Origin: Erigeron canadensis
Taxonomy: Eukaryota > Streptophyta > Magnoliopsida > Asterales > Asteraceae
Length of the DNA: 64,000 nucleotides
NCBI RefSeq assembly: GCF_010389155.1
Contig: NC_057763.1
Location: 37,678,645 to 37,742,644, forward strand
Direction: 5' to 3'
Each line of letters starts with the position of its first letter. Position 1 is the stretch's first letter. Under the pieces are notes generated by a model, which did no database searches, had not been told where the DNA came from, and worked only from the letters and a program-made list of their open reading frames with translations. Positions 1 to 12,400 of this stretch are shown in pieces. The translations under genes were made by a program, and so were the position numbers.

Positions 1-1928
1 TTCCACATTTCACACTTTACTTTAACATTAGGTATATTCATTACCTATGTAATCCCACATCTACTTTAACGTTTAACCCCACTAACGTGCACAACTCATA
101 GCAATTCCCACGTGTATCTAGTGAACTAGACATGTCATACTTAAGTCCCACATACAAACCATCACATATAAACATTAAGGCATATCAACGACATTATCAA
201 CAATACATATCTTAAACATATCATAGCAACGTCATTATAAGCATCATACTTCATATGCACATATATACTTCTACTTTAAACGTCATCATATCAACATAAA
301 TCATTTCAACATGCATATATTACCACATAACCTCCCGCATAACCCGGAAAACCCAACACACATAAGATAATCCGATTAAGAGGTTATTTATAGAAAACCA
401 CATTTTGTTGTGCCTCCAGCGTGACAAAGTTATGTATCTTACCTCGTTGAAGAGCGCAATAAATGATAACGTAAGTTATCGAGCTTTGCATGTATTCCGA
501 CTACCTATAACCATTAAGCGACATAATTAGCTAATGAAATATCCACTTACTTATGGTCATAACTCAGGTATAGATACCTATAAATATGACCCATGACAAA
601 ACTTGATGCATCGGAGGTTCGATTAATGCTTTAGAGCTTACATAACTCGACGAAACTCGACATTCATTCACTAAACTAACCTTTCTAAAAACTTGACATC
701 ATCATCATCTTTTAAAATAACTATCATTAGAAAGTAGACTCTCTCACGATTCCGTGGATAGCTTATTTGTCAAAAACAGAGTTACGGTTCAAAAGTTATG
801 GTCGTTTAGAAATGTTAACAAAATCAATCCCTAACGGGAGTTATGAATATTTGTAACGAGAGTTACAGTGGAGGTGTTATCGCAATTACCCAGCTAACGG
901 GAGTTACACAACCGTAACGGGAGTCACGACGACCAGACGTGAAAAACAAGTCCAAAACCTAACCAAACACATCCCAAACGACTTTAACACATCTCCAGGT
1001 CTTATGGACATCAAATACACTTAAAATAAGACCTTAATGACTCATTGAAAACACCAATTGATCCCTGAATCAATTGCATAAATGAATCCCTCTTTTTGAT
1101 CATCAAAACGACCCGAAACCACAACGTTTGATTCAAAAACACGAGTGAACACACATGGATCTAATTAAACACCTGGGATTCACTTATTTACATATAAACA
1201 ACATTATTAAACATTAAAGTTTGCATCTTGACATAGTTAATCAACTCTATTAATGATTTTTCTCACGAAAACGCCATTTTTAACCGAAAACATCAACTTC
1301 CAACAACCCCAACCCTCATGGTCGAATCTACAGGGACAAAACCTACTTTAAAACTTAATCAACAATCAATTGATGATATCATACCTGTAGGGTTAATCAA
1401 CGGATTGAAAACCAAGCAAAAACCCTTCCGAAATCCCCCGAAATCGACGATAACTTGAAGATTTAACTTAGTTTTTGTGTGAAATACTTTTCTAGGGTTT
1501 TGATATGTTTCTCCAGCCTTTAGGTCGTCCAATAGGACATATATATACTGGGGAAACTTTAAAAACTTTACATCTAGGCCCTCGTACTTCGTTAAAACTC
1601 GTTTCGGCCTTTTACGACTCGTTTAACGCAACCGTGAACACTTAACAACTCTTATATCTTACCGGGAACACTAATTGACTTCATAAAGCATTATCAACAT
1701 TAATTTCATTACTTTAAATCACTTTAACACATATCTCATGTTAATCATTTAATTAACATAAGCACATATAAAGCACATAGTTTTCAATGGTCGCTGACGG
1801 AAAGTTAACGGTCAACGTCAAAAAGTTTTTTTCATTTTTGGTTTCTTCAAGTAGGTTCAACGCATTTAGACTACAATAACGAACTATATCAACACAACAA
1901 TTGAAGCCCCCTAGAGCGGTCAGCGCCA
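1..1928 (-). mobile_element. LTR of a retrotransposon, reverse orientation, cut by window start
   Basis: No coding capacity is visible. Read on the minus strand, the stretch has the layout of an LTR. A TATA-like tract lies at 1538-1548, followed by a leader with an AAACCCTAG motif and a CAG|GTATGA splice-donor-like site near 1381-1389. Four short interrupted palindromes of the form TAACGGGAGTTA lie at 832, 854, 895 and 915. The probable 5' terminus of the LTR (TGTCACGTG on the minus strand) is at 4639, beyond a nested solo LTR that splits the unit. The other end is outside the window, so no target duplication can be checked. The LTR call is an inference from structure; the superfamily is not resolved. 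Confidence 0.45.
832..926. repeat. Array of four short interrupted palindromes
   Basis: Four 12-base units, TAACGGGAGTTA or one-base variants, start at 832, 854, 895 and 915. Each has TAAC and GTTA arms around a four-base centre; the last has one arm mismatch (GTCA). Spacings are 22, 41 and 20, so the units form two close pairs. They lie in the upstream part of the inferred reverse LTR. Function unknown. Confidence 0.7.
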
Positions 1929-2411
1929 TGTGACATCTGTCACCAAAACTGGTAATTTATTATAGTCTCTAACTTACATTCCAAATTTCTTGACTAGTCA
2001 ATATGCCTATATAGTATAACAAGCATAGAAATGTGGTGATCATTTCCAATATGGGATTTCTATTACTTGAATTTCAATAGTTTAGGATTGAGATATTTGA
2101 TCTTCCTAAATGTAGATGACTATAACTATCCCCGTAATTTCTAGACTTGTAGTTGTTAGTCATATTTATTTCTAGACATTGATAAATTAGTATACGCTAT
2201 TTAGTAGTGAACGAAATCAATAATTATAAAAATAATATATAATTAGTATAAATAGTAAGATGGTAATAGTAATAGTAAAATATCATATGTTTAGTAAAAA
2301 ATTTTAGTCATATATATATTACAACAATTTATGGTGAACAAGGAATTTTAATTCCATTAGAATTCTTATGATGCATTAAGTCTAATCATAAACTAACTAA
2401 AACACTTATCT

Positions 2412-2457
<46 letters not shown>

Positions 2458-4620
2458 ACTATACCCTAAACAAAACAAAAAATAAAAAATAAAAAAAATA
2501 TACAAACTCTTTGATTTCTCCTGCCGTCGAACAACACCAACAAAGCTCCATCACAAAACACAAAAGAATCTTGATCACTTTGTCAAAGAATTTTGGTGAG
2601 TTTAAATCATTTGCATTATTATTATAAAGATCTCCTATATAAGTTTATAGTTTAGATTCTTATAGATTATATTTTCTTTATTATTTTGTAAGGTACCTTA
2701 AGAAGATCATCAATCTTGGGGTAAAATCACTTGTCTTCTCTTTTCATATATATTAGTCTTTTTAATTATTAATATATATATAAGCATATATTTTTTTATT
2801 TTTTTATTAATTTTTATTTATAAGTAACCTATTTGATGAGTATATATTATGGCAAATTTATAATAATGAATGAAAGGGTTTTTTAGGGTTAAATCAAAAG
2901 CTTGAAGTATAAATCATATTAATGTTAAAAGTTTAAGTATTTAATGAAGCATAATAATTAATGTAATAAAAGAAATCCAATTATGAAGGCATGAAAATCA
3001 TAATAACAGATTTAATTAGGTGTTGGAAAGATTTGAAAGTTTATATATAAATATTAGTTGTAGTAGTCTTTAAAACAGTAAGTTTGGGTTATTTCAGAAT
3101 CTGGACAGATTCGTTTTGTTAACTTTGAAAGGTCGTATCTTGGTCATGGGAGATGGTTAAGTCACGTTTTTGGTGTCTAAAATTAAGTTCAGGAAGTCTA
3201 CCTTCTGGTGGAAGCGGTTTCGTGTCAAAATATGAAGTTTAAGGTTGTCAAACGAATTTTATAACAAAACTGCGCAAAGCTGAGTTTTCCGAACAGATTT
3301 TGGTCGACTTCAAATAGTCATATCTTGGTCGATTTTATGAACTGGACAATTATTTTTCTCCAGAAATTTTTTTGAGATGTTAACATTGTACAGTAAAAAA
3401 ATTGGATTTTTTTGAATCTTCAAAGGCCCTTAACTTTTATAAAACTTTTCTGTGTGCGAACAGTGATTTTTCTGACTAGTCTGTAATCATTGAATTTTTA
3501 AAAATAGTTAACGTGCCAAATAAATTATGTAAAAATTCATGTAAGTATATAACACTCTAAGGTAACAGTAGTTAAGATTTGGAATCTTGAATCATTCGTT
3601 TCATCCTAATAAAAAATAGATAAAATTACCAAAAATTTCAGTTAATATGAACTTGTAGAATTTAATCTTAAATCAGTAAAACAAATATTATATATTAAGT
3701 TATGTGACTTGTAACTTAATAATATATGACAAATCAGTTTTGAATATTTTGAAAGTAGCCATATGTGTATTTCATCAAATACGGGTTATAATGGACGGTT
3801 CTTGACCATGTCCATAATTGTAACTTGTTCATATTTATATGTTGTGTAGATTCTAGCGACCTTGTTGGATTTGCATAACTACTTGCTTGTTGAGGTGAGT
3901 TTCGTGGCCCCTTTTTATTTTATTTCTTTGGGGGAAAATGATACTCAAAACACTTTTTATTTCTTTACTAGCTGTGCCAAAACTAGTTTGTTTATTGGAC
4001 ATATACGTGTACTTATGAAATGTGTATGTTAGCTTGCTTGTGTTGATTTCTATGATGCAATAGATGTCTGTTGATATCTATTGAAGACTATTGGATAACT
4101 ATCGACCAACTTTATACTCCAGCTGGTAGTTGTTGGTATTTAATGTGTGATTGAGTTGTTGGCAGGAGTGATGAGGATTTTGTTGTTGGATAACTATGAT
4201 GGCATTGATCATTATTTAGTATGCTACTACATGTTTATATTTACGCTATTGTCCAAAACTTGATATATCATGCACAGCAAACTCATTTGTATTCCTTTAA
4301 ACCTACGAACTCACCAACATTATGTTGACATTTTCGAGCATTCATTTTCAGGTAATAACAATGCTTAAGAAGATTGAGCTTATGGACTTTAGGAAGACCA
4401 ATAAAGAGATCCTTCATGGACTCCTAGATTGCATGTGAAACGTTGAACGCTATTTGCAATTATTACTTCTTTGCTATTTGAGGCGTGCTGCCTAGACTTT
4501 CCGTTTATGGAATTTACATTTATTTGAATTCCATTTAGTATGACTCTATTATAAAGTCCATGTGCCATTGCTATATCTTTTAGTCATATCCTACGATTCC
4601 GCCTAAGGTGGGGTGTGACA
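1929..4620 (+). mobile_element. Solo LTR, 2.7 kb, with 5-bp target duplication
   Basis: The unit begins TGTGACAT and ends GGGGTGTGACA, so it has the TG...CA ends of an LTR. It is flanked by CGCCA on the left (1924-1928) and CGCCA on the right (4621-4625), a perfect 5-bp target duplication. No primer-binding site, gag or pol was seen and no second LTR copy is present, so it is best read as a solo LTR left by recombination. It contains an (AT)n tract at 2414-2454, and its 3' part (about 4320-4620) looks like the U5 end of Ty3-type LTRs, which is an impression and not a search result. It has split the reverse LTR around it, so it is the younger insertion. Confidence 0.75.
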
Positions 4621-4678
4621 CGCCACGTGGCACGTGACACTGTTCATTGGCCTCGCCTTTAATGAGATTACAATTACA

Positions 4679-5030
4679 ATATAATATATGACAATTATAA
4701 AACAAAAGTATGGATTGGTGGAGTGGTTTGTGTGCTAGGCTTTGGGGGTGGAGGTTGGCAGTTCGACCCCCCCCCCCCTAACACAATTCTTTTACTTTTT
4801 TTTTTGTTTTCTTATATTTTTGATTAATGCCAAGGCTAATGAATAGTGACTCTTTTGTCTTTTTCTTCATTCTTAATATAAATATAATATATGACAATTA
4901 TAAAACAAAAGTATGGATTGGTGGAGTGGTTTGTGTGTTAGGCTTTGGGGGTGGAGGTTGGCAGTTTGAAACTCTCCCCTTCCCCCATAACACAATTCTT
5001 TTACTTTTTTTTTTTTATTTTCTTATATAT
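4679..5030 (+). mobile_element. Two tandem copies of a tRNA-derived SINE-like unit
   Basis: A unit of about 120 bp is repeated with a 203-bp offset (the TGGATTGGTGGAGTGG motif starts at 4711 and 4914). Each copy has a tRNA-like A box (TGGTGGAGTGG) and, in copy 1, a B-box-like GCAGTTCGACCC; copy 2 has GCAGTTTGAAAC, a weakened B box. Each is followed by a C-rich and then T-rich tail. No tRNA cloverleaf can be folded with confidence, so these are SINE-like and not tRNA genes. The same leader (AATATAATATATGACAAT) precedes both, so the pair probably arose by local duplication. Confidence 0.6.
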
Positions 5031-5490
5031 TGAGGTTTTATAAAATTATCCCTTTGTTTTTATCCTATTTATTTTTCACCCCCTCTTTTTTTTTTCTCTT
5101 GCATTTTTTTGGTTTTTATCATTTCATGTTTTTTAAGTTTTATTATATATATTTCGTTTATATATTTTTGTGTTTTTGTAATGTTTTTACATTTAACAAT
5201 TGCATCATATTTGTAACTTTTCATTTTGTGTTTTATATTTTCTTTTTTACTTTTTTAACCATTTCTTTTGTCTTTTCTATTTTTACCACTTGGTTTTCTT
5301 ATATATTTTTTTTATGTTCTTTTTGTTTTTCTTTTGTTTATTGGTGCTTATTATATATTTTTTTCGTCTTTTTTGTATTTTTCCTATTATGTATCATTTC
5401 GGGTTTTTTGTCCTAACATTTGTTTTTCCATATACCTTTCTCACATTTGGCTTTTGTATTTTTTTCTTAAACTCGAAAATGTGGGATTCT
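5030..5490. repeat. T-rich low-complexity tract
   Basis: About 460 bases dominated by runs of T with scattered A, C and G. The open frames here translate mostly to Phe, Tyr and Leu and are compositional artefacts. It directly follows the second SINE-like unit and may be an expanded tail. Confidence 0.8.
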
Positions 5491-5936
5491 AAAATATAAT
5501 ATGAACGCTAGCGTTTTCAATATTTCATATGTCATTAAACACACATTCTCACCATCAACTACATTTCTTACACGCCAAAGACATCCAGCTATGTGGCAAA
5601 ACATGTCACTGTCGCCGCCCAACGGGCACGTATTGGTTTTTAGTTAAGCGGTTATGGATTCAATCTTAATAAACTACCTTAACGTAATTGTATTAGTAAA
5701 CTAAACGTAATCGCAATAATTGAAGCGCGACCCAAATTTCCTAGTTCCGTATTAAATAGAAGAGACAACATTCCGCACATGAATAGTTTTCTATCCTCAT
5801 AACTTCTAGTTTATAAAATTAACGTTTTGCATTCAATCGACTTTGATTCCATAAATTTAAACTCCATATAAAAACTAGCCCCAAACAAAACAAAACAAAC
5901 CCAAACAATAACTTACGTTGGTATATATTTGAATAT
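5491..5936. other. Intergenic, nothing recognised
   Basis: Anonymous AT-rich sequence between the T-rich tract and a hAT element. No gene or repeat boundary was recognised. Confidence 0.5.
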
Positions 5937-5944
5937 CTAGTATG

Positions 5945-6771
5945 CAGGGACAGAAGGAATGGGGTGACTAGGGGGTGTCTGGTCACCCCTAATAAGCCCA
6001 ACAAGTATGATTTCCTAGTAGCCCAAAATCAAATATCCAGTCTAATATGTATATGGATCCCTGCCAACTCTCTATGATTTACATATAGTTTATTAACAAT
6101 ATGATACGAGTATATGATATAATAATATCCAGACTAAATTTTACCAAGTAAAATAAGATAAGGGTAAACGATAGCTAAACGTGGCATCAAGCGCATCATC
6201 ACATGTTAAAACCAAAACTCAAATTCCATACGTGTCTTACATTCTCAAGCAAGTACTTTAATATTGTTGGTAAAAAAGTAATTCAATAATATTCTATTAT
6301 CATCTTTTAACAATCTACCCTTTATTAAATTTGATTTAGTTTATCAATATAATCTTTTGATGCTGCTTTCATTAGTTTATGTGATCAAGATTTTCTTATA
6401 TAATATACTTTAATTATTTAATTGAGTTTTTTTTATCAATAAATATAAAGTATACCATAGATATTTAGAAGTTACCAAATTAGGAGTATAAGTTCATAAG
6501 TAAATGCATCTAAAATAAAATTAAAGGCGCCAGAAAACAGAGATAAGCATATTTTTCAAAGTTACTAACCCGTTTCGATTCTGTCCAAATCTCGTTACCG
6601 GAAAATGGTATCGAATGAGAAATGGGAATGGTACGAGTACCAATTTTTGTGAGAATTTTGAGATCGCTACCAATGACACCGGGATCGCTACGGAAAGATA
6701 CTAGTATCACGCTCAACCCTCTTAGAAAACTTTTCGGTCCCCACCAACTCAATTTCCTGGCTCCGCCCCTG
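5945..6771. mobile_element. Non-autonomous hAT element with perfect 8-bp TSD
   Basis: The element starts CAGGGACAGAAGGAAT and ends CTGGCTCCGCCCCTG, whose reverse complement starts CAGGGGCGGAGCCAG, so the ends are inverted and hAT-like. Both sides carry CTAGTATG (5937-5944 and 6772-6779), a perfect 8-bp target duplication as expected for hAT. At 827 bp with no transposase frame it is a non-autonomous copy. Short open frames across it are not conserved proteins. Confidence 0.85.
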
Positions 6772-6779
6772 CTAGTATG

Positions 6780-7191
6780 GATTGACCTCATTAGACTATT
6801 AGAGGGAAATCTATTACCTTCATTAGCACATTAAGCCGAAGCTTAATCACTATTATGAATCTGAAGTGAAATCTTGATCACTACATGTCCTTATAGTTTA
6901 TGTGTGCTTTGTAGTTTGATCGTTGAGCTAATTAAAGGCATGCAATATCCACCCAGGTGGCCATGTCTTTACAAGTATTTCATATTGTGGCCACTTCATT
7001 TAATATGTCAATATTATTGACCAATTCTTTCATTGATCACAAGAAATAAATGAACAATATGTTAGTGACTACCGACTATCTCATATAAAACATGACTAAA
7101 AAAAGGATTTTTGCAATTGTATAACACATCTAGATCTCTCATTACATTACTAAGTATTTGTCGGTTACCATAGCCGAAATGGCTTGTTGAT
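6780..7191. other. Intergenic, upstream of extensin pseudogene
   Basis: No gene or element boundary recognised. It may hold the old promoter of the extensin-like pseudogene that follows. Confidence 0.4.
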
Positions 7192-7700
7192 ATGGCCATG
7201 TTTTGGTTGCAATTAGTATGTGCTTTTGCAATATGTGTGCTAGCTACACATGTTGTGGCCGATCACGAATTCACGATGATCATTATGTGTATGCTTCATC
7301 ATTTCCACCAAGTTATGTTTACAAGTCACCAACAGTCCATCACTACTAATGAAATAACTGCCTTCTCCATACAGCCTTACTATTATAAGTTGCCACGCTC
7401 ACCTTCTCAATCATCACCCCAAAATATGTCAATAAGTCACCACCACTTCGGTCAACTTCACCTCCTCCTTACATTTACAAAGTCCCCACCACCGTCATCA
7501 CCTTCACTGCCTCCTCTTAATATATGTCTACAATTCACTTCCAGCGCCAGCGCCATCGCCATCCCCTCCTCTTAATATATGCCTCCTCTTAAAATATGTC
7601 TACTCACAAGTCTCCACCATTCCCATCTCAAATTCTCAATCACTGTCGCCACCATATGTATACAAATTCCTACCACTACCACCATCCTGGCATCCTTATA
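7192..7700 (+). pseudogene. Decayed extensin-like (Hyp-rich cell wall) gene
   Basis: The first 24 residues form a clear signal peptide (MAMFWLQLVCAFAICVL...VVAD), in an order typical of extensins. The rest carries remnants of the extensin repeat in shifting frames: SYVYKSP near 7310, YYYKLP near 7380, PPYIYK near 7470, SPPPSSPSLPP near 7490 and PPYVYK near 7655. Frame switches and stops between them mean no continuous product is possible. Intact extensins are secreted hydroxyproline-rich glycoproteins that are Tyr-crosslinked into the wall. The family call rests on signal peptide plus repeat remnants. Loss of frame inside a simple repeat suggests slippage. Confidence 0.7.
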
Positions 7701-7834
7701 ATAGCCAAGTACTAAATTAAAATGTTTGAACTATGTATACTTAACTTAAAACATATTTATGTTTGATCGAATGACGAATTGATTTATGACAGGAAAATGA
7801 TAAGAATTAAATAGCCAAAAGAAACTGAATATTA

Positions 7835-8314
7835 TCTATACTATCTATATACTATATTATAAAGCAGATTTTCTCTAGATTTTCAACATTGAACTTGAAA
7901 TTTTCAATATTTGATTTTAAGTACTTTCCCAAAATGCCCCTCCTATCTATTTTATATTTATCTAAAATAACTATAATACCCTTTCTCTCTCTTCAAATCT
8001 CAACCAATCATCTTTTTTCTCTCTCCTCCATAAATCATTTATTCCTCCAATTCATTCAAAATCTTTTATCTCAAAAACCGTACATCGATAAATTATAAAA
8101 ATTGTATGGGTGTTCTTAAAATCTCATGCTCTTTCATTAGAGATGTCATTCGATATACTTTCGACAAATTTTTAAATCCGAGGGCGAAGCCCGTACGGCT
8201 AAGGCATTTGACTATCATACTCTATGACATATCAACTCCTATAACCTATCATACTCTATGAACTATATATCACTCCACCATCTCACCGCCGCAACGCGCA
8301 GGTACTTGCTCTCG
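7835..8314 (+). mobile_element. Helitron-like non-autonomous element
   Basis: It starts with TC after an A (TCTATACTATC) and ends near CGCAACGCGCAGGTACTTGC followed by CTCG before a T. This resembles the Helitron rule of 5' TC, 3' hairpin and CTRR, A|T insertion, with one base off in the final CTRR. A related copy lies in reverse at 63083-63499. The interior holds a module shared with the palindromic element at 45485-46108, plus a short hairpin GGGCGAAGCCC near 8183. No Rep/helicase coding sequence is present. Confidence 0.6.
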
Positions 8315-8411
8315 TTATAATAAATTACATTAAAGCTGTTGCGTGAGTAGCCATGCGTTATTGTGTAGTTGACGATCCTTTAAATAAACAAATGTTTTTA
8401 CCAATTCATTT

Positions 8412-8696
8412 TTTTTTTGAAAAGTAAGTATTGCATTCACACTCACCCCAGCAAAACATCGGCGGTATTATCGTACAAGATTTTTACAAGAAGTTAAAAT
8501 TACACCAATTACCCCAAGTAATACTTCTATGCTTCGATCTATTTTTTTTATCATAATAAACCTAACGATTTGATGTTTTGAATGACTTCCGTTGCATTAA
8601 CCGAAATATTGTTGAAAATAATGTCATTCCTAGCCTTCCAAATCATCCAACAACTAATAATGATGATGCCTTTCAAAGCTTTTTTCTCGAGCTTGC
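8412..8696 (-). mobile_element. 5'-truncated LINE (L1-type) with 16-bp TSD
   Basis: On the minus strand it encodes the end of a plant L1 ORF2: a stretch reading SCWMIWKARNDIIFNN, typical of the region after the reverse transcriptase, then a degraded SKHRSITWGNWCNF-like ending, a stop, and a poly(A) (T run at 8409-8418). Two in-frame stops near 8550 show decay. Both flanks carry TTTTACCAATTCATTT (8396-8411 and 8697-8712), a perfect 16-bp target duplication. Only the last 285 bp were inserted, the usual result of incomplete reverse transcription. Confidence 0.9.
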
Positions 8697-8712
8697 TTTT
8701 ACCAATTCATTT

Positions 8713-9466
8713 GATGCTTTAAACTTTAGTTTAAGAGATTTTTGACATTTTAAAGGTATGCATTCGAGAAGACTTTACTAGATATACTAAAACACATGCA
8801 CGCACACACGCGCGCACACACACATAAAATGCCTATTAAAATGTATCAAAACATTATCAATTGTATAAAAAGAAATTTAACAAACACTACTTACGATGCA
8901 TCGTGTATGTCCTTTTTCATTCCTTCCTTGAAAATCTTGGAAGTACACATACAAATAAAAGCCCAGCTAGCCAGGAAATCAATCAGCTGAGTCATTCACC
9001 CTAATTTTCCACACTAGTAAAAAATCTCTTAAAACTTGTCAACCGCCACCAGTCATGCGTCCATAGAAAGAGAACTCTTTGGATCTTTAATAGAAAACGC
9101 AAAAAACTTGCCACTTGGGTTGATTGGATTTGTAAGCCACATTCCACTTCTATGATTGTATGATTGTTTATATACGTCTAAAAACTTGCTAGCATTGATA
9201 CAAAATACCGTTAAAGATGATGATGATAATAATAACTAATAATAATAATAAAGGGTTTAACTTCTTTTTTGAAACTTCATTTCGAGTTGCCTACAACCAT
9301 TTACGCTAGATGTTAACCTAAAGGAATTTACTTCCAATGCTAAAACTATTTAAACATCAAAGAGATGTAGAAAGATTGAAATAACGCAGAGTTAAAACAA
9401 AAGCCCACGATTATGGGAAGCAACCGCATATATATATAGCAATAGAGGAAATGAACCAGCTGCAGT
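8713..9466. other. 3' flank of the Alba gene
   Basis: No coding region seen. A short CA/CG-rich microsatellite lies near 8796-8825 and an (ATA)n tract near 9222-9250. The part next to 9466 should hold the 3' UTR of the Alba gene, read leftward. No polyadenylation site was fixed. Confidence 0.5.
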
Positions 9467-12400
9467 TTACTGTCTCTGTGGATCACCTCCATCCCTAGAC
9501 CGGCCACCCATCCTTCCCATACCTCTTCCATTGAATCTGCCACCTCCACCACCCCTACTGCTGCCTCCTCTCACATACCCGTCTCCTGCTTGGTCATAAA
9601 CATCAGCAAATTAACACGCATGGCACTATATTTGGAAAAAGGGTCAAAATAAGTACAGGACACATTAGGTAAAAATACTTGTACCAGCCAGGTTGGATTC
9701 GGTGACCCAAAATACTTATCTCATACATTTTTTAACAAACGATGTAGATATGTTCACAAAAGTAAGAATATATTTATGATAAATTGAATTAATAACCCAT
9801 GATTTGGAAAGTATTATACAGTAAACAACTCTTCGGGCTTTTACCCCTCAAAAAAACGCACTTTGGGCAAAACTTTTGGCCCCTTTTCTTTTCCAAACCA
9901 AACCTTTGACCTGTTGGAGTCAAAACACTAAATGAATTGACCCATTAATTAGTCAATTGGTCAAAATACCACCTCTAAATGACACCATTGCAATAGCATA
10001 TGCTTTATGTTGGTAAAATAAAGCATTTACATAATAAATATATAAAAAAGGGAAAAATGTGAAGATAGAAGACGATTCCTTTTTTAAAAACCTACCGCGA
10101 TAGCCTGCATTTCCCCCACGAACACCACCTTGACCACGATTCGGATAACCATTGTTATCTGTTGAAAACAGAAGCATAGTGAAACCAGAGTTATACAACA
10201 TCAAACTGCAAAAGTTTAAGTAATTTGATAGTTACCATAATCTCTACCACCTTGATAATTTCCATATTCAGCACCATCTTGATAGTTACCATACCCCCTG
10301 CCACCTCGATTGTTCCCATATCCCCTGCCACCTTGATAGTTACCATATCCACTGCCCCCATGATAGTTTCTCTGCCCATCTCCATGGTAGTTTCTCTGCC
10401 CACCGCCTTGATAGTTTCTCTGCCCACCACCTTGGTAGTTTCTGTACCCATCCCCTTGGTAGTTTCTGTTCCCATTCCCTTGATAGTTTCTGTATCCATC
10501 TCCTTGGTAGTTTCTGTACCCATCCCCTTGATTCCCATATCCACCCCTGTTCCAGCCACGGCCTCTCCCACCTTGAACATGACCCCTATTTCCATGATAA
10601 TTTCCACCATATGGCTCTAAAAGACAGATAATACTATTAAATCAACAAGAAGCAAAAATAATAGAATCGGGCTTTTTACATAATAATATATTTGTGCTAG
10701 TGCACCTTCATTTACAGCATTGTATCCTTGTTGTGCCTGTCTGGGTTGTTGCTGTCGCTGATAGTTGTTGTACTGAGGTCTTGATCGTTCTACAAAGAGC
10801 GGAGGTTGGTACCTGAGCCATGAAGGATGCTTATATCAATAATAGTAGAGATTGGCACATTGTTGAACAAGTGAAAACAGTTTGCAAACGGTATTCATGT
10901 GGCCGCTGCGTTAGCGAGTCAAACACAAAGAATGGTTCAAATAACAGGTGAAATGGGTTCAAATTTAATCATCCAAAGAAGAACTTTAATGCATAAACCA
11001 ACCCAATCATTCTATTTGCAGATAAAAGATTATTATTATTTAGTGAGACTTTTGTAATCACCTTTGAAATTGCCTTCAATAAATAAATGGACGGAATACT
11101 CCACGCACGGGCAAGCCGTCAAGATGGATTTTGACTAGCTTTTAAGTTTTAAAAACACAAAAAAGGTTGACCATCACCCAACCCAGCCACTTTGCAATCT
11201 CTAGCCAAAAAAGGAGGGCCAGGAAGCTCATCATCTTACATATTTCTGTTTAACTGATTAGTGATTAGAAGGGAGCCACTAACAAAATAAAATGAAACTC
11301 ACCCTGGTGAATCCTTGTTTAGTTCCTTAGTTGACAAGGTAATTGATATCATTGATACTTGGCGAGTCATCTCCACACTGTAAAAGCAAAACATCATTAA
11401 CAGCTATTTTTATACAGACATTACTGGACATGTAAAAGCCAAGCCATGATGTGTATAGAGAATTTAGCACTTACGGCAGAAGGCCCTCCTCAATAGGTTC
11501 CCATACATCAGTTATGCTTATTGAGCTGATCTGAGTATCTTGATGCAATCGAGGGATGTTTCTCTGTTTGAAATTAGAGTATATTACTACTTTGGCAAAT
11601 GAAAAAGTAAGGAAGAGCTATAAGAATACCAAGTCAAGTATTTTGATTATCAAACCTTAATGATTTCGGCAATGGCTACTGTCTTGCTGATAGCTTGCCC
11701 CATTGCTTTCAAGACAATTTCTTTACCACGTCTCTCCTGTAACACTCACAGTTAGATTGTACTTGTAGCCGAGAAGACCCAAGCATGGTACTTACAGATG
11801 CACAAAGACAAAGTTTCATAAGAACTAAGCCGGATATACTAAATATGAGAGATGAGAAAGAGAAGTGTTACAGGTTAACCTCAAGTCAAACCGAAATCCT
11901 TTGTACCTTTATAAAAAAGAACTGTCCCTAGCAATGTAATGCAGGTTACCATAAACAATAACTCTAAACTAAGATCATGAATTCCAAATGCAAAGTAAAC
12001 AAACAACAATCAAGAAAGCACTGGCTGCTAATCACGCACTTGTGATCATACACACAGTAGGATCTTTGATGATCAACTAGAAAGGTCAATACATGATACA
12101 ATAAGATTTTGACATACATAATCAGTAAAGAGAAACGCTAAATCAAATCACAAAATGAAACAGCAAGTTAAGCATAAAATATATACATTTACATGTTATC
12201 GTAACACAAATAAGAATGTGTAAACGGATAAATCATAGATGGCTAAACAATAAGAAAGGTCGGCAAAAACATGACCCCAGTAAAAACCACAAACGGTAAC
12301 TATTACTATATTACAAAATAAAGTCTTACCAGTTACCATACCAAACTACATTGCGCGAAAAAAGTTTGTTGCAGCAGTAGTAGTATTTAATGAGCATAGA

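Noticed and set aside
4711..4775. Possible tRNA gene
   Set aside because: A and B boxes are visible, but no acceptor stem or proper anticodon arm can be paired; a tRNA-derived SINE fits better.
5030..5499. Open frames of up to 128 residues rich in Phe
   Set aside because: They are the translation of a T-rich low-complexity tract; composition explains them and no domain is present.
10225..10620. 131-residue plus-strand frame of Ile/Val/Ser/Pro repeats
   Set aside because: It is the antisense shadow of the repeat-coding exon of the Alba gene.
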